DNA of 8,163 bases from JAKEHA01 sp035687255. Its GTDB lineage: Bacteria; Krumholzibacteriota; Krumholzibacteriia; WVZY01; JAKEHA01. Position numbers and translations under genes: made by a program. The stretch lies in assembly GCA_035687255.1 (NCBI GenBank), contig DASRYI010000402.1:1-8163 (forward strand), given 5' to 3'. The notes under the pieces were generated by a model. The model was not told the DNA's origin. It did not search any database and saw only the letters and a program-made list of their open reading frames with translations. Positions 6,612 to 8,163 of the stretch are shown in pieces. Each line of letters starts with the position of its first letter. The first letter of the stretch is position 1.

Positions 6612-7232
6612 TTACCCCTGCAGGAACCGGGCCGCCAGCTGCATCGCAATACCACTGAAGATCGGAACCCGCATGTTGTCGTCGAGCGGTGACGGCATCG
6701 CTTCCGCCACGGTCGCCGTGATCGCGCCCACCAGCGCCAGCCATGGCGATGTGAGCAGCGGCCAACCGACCAGCAGGCACACCACGAAGCAGGCGATGCT
6801 GCCCTCCGGGCTCTTGCCCCAGAACAGCGGTGTGCCGAATCGTTTCCCGACGATCGCGGCCGCCGCATCGCCCAGTACCAGAAACGCGAGCGCCGCAATG
6901 GCAATGGCGTGATCGAAAACAACCACGCTGAGCAGCGCCGCGATCATGTAATGCGTCGAACCGAGCAGATGCTCTTCTTCGTGAGGCCGGATCACCGACC
7001 GGAACAGGCGCAGAAAGAAGCGCCGCAGCCGGTGGTCGGACAACCGGAGAAGATCGACCGCAACCGTGCCGAATGAAGCAAGTATGAGGCCAAGCAGCGC
7101 GGTGGTACGCGGCATCAGGTAGACCCAGATGGGCACCACGATCATGCCGACATGAAACGACTTACGCTGCAGCTCCTGGCGCAGCGAGCCCCGCACCGGC
7201 GGGGGTGGTTGGCTTGGAAAGGAGGGGTCCAT
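6612..7232 (-). CDS. SEC59/DGK1/VTE5-type membrane lipid kinase (polyprenol, diacylglycerol or similar)
   Basis: The 206-residue integral membrane protein has about six hydrophobic segments. Family marks are: QELQRKSFHVG near the N-terminus (19-29), EEEHLLGSTHYM (85-96), the loop LGDAAAAIVGKRFG (120-133), SPEGS (141-145), and AEAMPSPLDDN (176-186). This set is typical of the CTP-dependent kinase family that includes yeast dolichol kinase Sec59, diacylglycerol kinase Dgk1 and plant phytol kinase, and which is related to CDP-diglyceride synthases. Annotators may therefore call it phosphatidate cytidylyltransferase. The length is short, as in bacterial members. The substrate cannot be read from sequence. 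Start: ATG at 7232 is preferred; it lacks a clear ribosome site. A TTG at 7274 is in frame and would add 14 residues. It lies 75 nt after the lytic transglycosylase and 6 nt before the TPR gene. Confidence 0.85.
   Translation of the reverse strand: MDPSFPSQPPPPVRGSLRQELQRKSFHVGMIVVPIWVYLMPRTTALLGLILASFGTVAVDLLRLSDHRLRRFFLRLFRSVIRPHEEEHLLGSTHYMIAALLSVVVFDHAIAIAALAFLVLGDAAAAIVGKRFGTPLFWGKSPEGSIACFVVCLLVGWPLLTSPWLALVGAITATVAEAMPSPLDDNMRVPIFSGIAMQLAARFLQG
6615..6619 (-). promoter_or_regulatory. Ribosome binding site of the TPR gene inside the kinase 3' end
   Basis: AGGGG on the minus strand, 9 nt before the ATG at 6605. It lies within the final Gln-Gly codons of the upstream lipid kinase gene, which supports coupled translation of the two genes. 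Confidence 0.6.
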
Positions 7233-7307
7233 CGGCGCCGGATGGTAGCGCGCCGCGCGAGTCCCGGTCAGCAAAAGTTTCCGGGTGGGAGGGTGGTTTC
7301 TGGCCGG
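7233..7307. other. 75-nt intergenic gap between transglycosylase and lipid kinase
   Basis: No convincing promoter, terminator or ribosome site was found here. A 9-nt direct repeat, CCGGTCAGC on the plus strand, is present at 7264-7272 and at 7304-7312, the second copy covering the transglycosylase stop. This could be chance in such GC-rich DNA. Confidence 0.4.
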
Positions 7308-8163
7308 TCAGCGGACGGGACCGGTCGTTCCGGCGCCGCCCTCGAAGTAGAGCGCCCGGTATACGTTGGCGGATTCCACCACGCGCTTCACGTAACCGCG
7401 TGTCTCCTTGTAGTCGATGGATTCGACCGCGTCGACGGCCGCGTCCCCGGTGACACCCGGGCGGATCCACTGGTTGGCGGCCGAGGGGCCCGCGTTGTAC
7501 GCGGCCAGCATCCATGCCACACTGCCGTCGCCGGAACGGAGCAGGTCGGCCGCATACCACGTGCCCAGTGACACGTTCACCACCGGGTCACCGAGACGGT
7601 CGCCGGCGTCGCCGTCCAGGTCCACGTGGCGGGCGATGGCGCGCGCGGTTTCCGGCATGAGCTGCATCAACCCCACCGCCCCGGCGCGTGATACCACGTC
7701 GGCGTCGAAGCAACTCTCCTCGCGCATCATTCCGTAGATCACCGAGGGCGCGATATCCTCGCGTTGCGCCGCGCTCACTACCTGCACCGGATACGGAACC
7801 GGATGCGTGAGATAGCGGAAATCATCCGCGCTCTCCTTGCGGCTTCCCCACGGGATGTCGGCGCGCGCCCGTTCGTAGAGGCGTACGCTGCGCCACGGCA
7901 TGGCGTATTCGTCGAATATCCGCGCCAGCTCGAGCGAGGTGGCGGCGTTACCGGCGTCGCGACGCGCGACGTCGAGTTCGCCCTCCGCCCAGTCGCGAAG
8001 GCCGGCGCCCATGAAGAACTCACCGCGCTCGACGGCTCGCGCTGTCTCCGCCGGCAGCTTCACGTCGCTCATCCCGCTCACGCGCGCCTGCACGCGTTCG
8101 AAGGCGTCGTCGCGCTGCTGCGAGGCCTGCTTGAGCCACGTGCGCCAGTCGAGGGGCGCGGAC
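7308..8163 (-). CDS. Slt-type lytic transglycosylase (5' end cut off by window)
   Basis: This enzyme family cleaves the MurNAc-GlcNAc bond of peptidoglycan, forming 1,6-anhydro-MurNAc, outside the cytoplasmic membrane. The visible 284 residues are the C-terminal part and contain the goose-lysozyme-like catalytic domain. The catalytic Glu is the second Glu of MREESCFD (visible residue 149; codon 7716-7718). It is followed by SRAGAVGLMQLMPETA (about 158-173), NVSLGTWYAADLL (about 196-208) and MLAAYNAGP (218-226). The N-terminal visible part (DWRTWLKQASQQRDDAFERV, then helical segments with RLYERAR) fits the superhelical linker of Slt70-like enzymes. The frame stays open to the right edge, so a GTG at 8093 is an internal Val and not the start. 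The signal peptide, if any, lies outside. It is the first visible gene of the block. Confidence 0.93.
   Translation of the reverse strand, partial: SAPLDWRTWLKQASQQRDDAFERVQARVSGMSDVKLPAETARAVERGEFFMGAGLRDWAEGELDVARRDAGNAATSLELARIFDEYAMPWRSVRLYERARADIPWGSRKESADDFRYLTHPVPYPVQVVSAAQREDIAPSVIYGMMREESCFDADVVSRAGAVGLMQLMPETARAIARHVDLDGDAGDRLGDPVVNVSLGTWYAADLLRSGDGSVAWMLAAYNAGPSAANQWIRPGVTGDAAVDAVESIDYKETRGYVKRVVESANVYRALYFEGGAGTTGPVR

Noticed and set aside
7233..7274. TTG start at 7274 for the lipid kinase.
   Set aside because: The extra 14 residues show no family similarity and no ribosome site is clear; ATG at 7232 is preferred, though the longer form is not excluded.
7264..7312. 9-nt direct repeat CCGGTCAGC as an operator pair.
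   Set aside because: Two copies 40 nt apart, one over a stop codon, no symmetry and no nearby promoter; compatible with chance in GC-rich DNA.
8091..8093. GTG at 8093 as the start of the transglycosylase.
   Set aside because: The upstream frame remains open to the window edge and encodes a sensible helical sequence, so this Val is internal.

Overview
The window is an all-minus-strand block of a very GC-rich bacterial chromosome. It holds six protein genes, two of them cut by the window edges. Read in the direction of transcription (right to left) they are: a Slt-type lytic transglycosylase (5' end missing), a SEC59/DGK1/VTE5-type membrane lipid kinase, a TPR-repeat protein, a J-domain plus TPR protein, a single-pass membrane protein with a C-terminal PQQ-type eight-repeat beta-propeller, and SecA (3' end missing). 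I saw no RNA genes, mobile elements, CRISPR arrays or convincing intrinsic terminators.

Organism: the SecA type is the best clue. It has a long insertion in the preprotein-binding region and the DIKL...RQLRGRAGRQGDPG...VFFVSLEDDLMRLF series that I associate with SecA of the Bacteroidota/FCB lineage. High GC and GC-rich third positions point to a GC-rich FCB-like phylum (Gemmatimonadota, Eisenbacteria or Krumholzibacteriota-like) rather than Bacteroidota proper. This placement is inference from memory of family sequences, not from a search.

Layout: 7308-8163 transglycosylase; 6612-7232 lipid kinase; 5661-6605 TPR protein; 4853-5635 J-TPR protein; 2875-4785 membrane propeller protein; 1-2772 secA. 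The intergenic distances are 75, 6, 25, 67 and 102 nt. The kinase, TPR and J-TPR genes are tightly packed with good ribosome sites and are probably one transcript. Candidate promoters lie before the propeller gene and before secA, so those two can probably also be transcribed on their own.

How they may work together: all six products are plausible cell-envelope or protein-traffic factors. One cleaves murein and one phosphorylates a membrane lipid. Two are TPR scaffolds, one of which can recruit a DnaK-type chaperone. One spans the membrane with a propeller outside, and one is the export motor. A joint role in envelope biogenesis or secretion is an inference from position only. The two most unusual points are the propeller protein (degenerate PP2C-like cytosolic domain, one membrane helix, eight gapless repeats of exactly 40 residues) and a four-cysteine insertion in the second nucleotide-binding domain of SecA.
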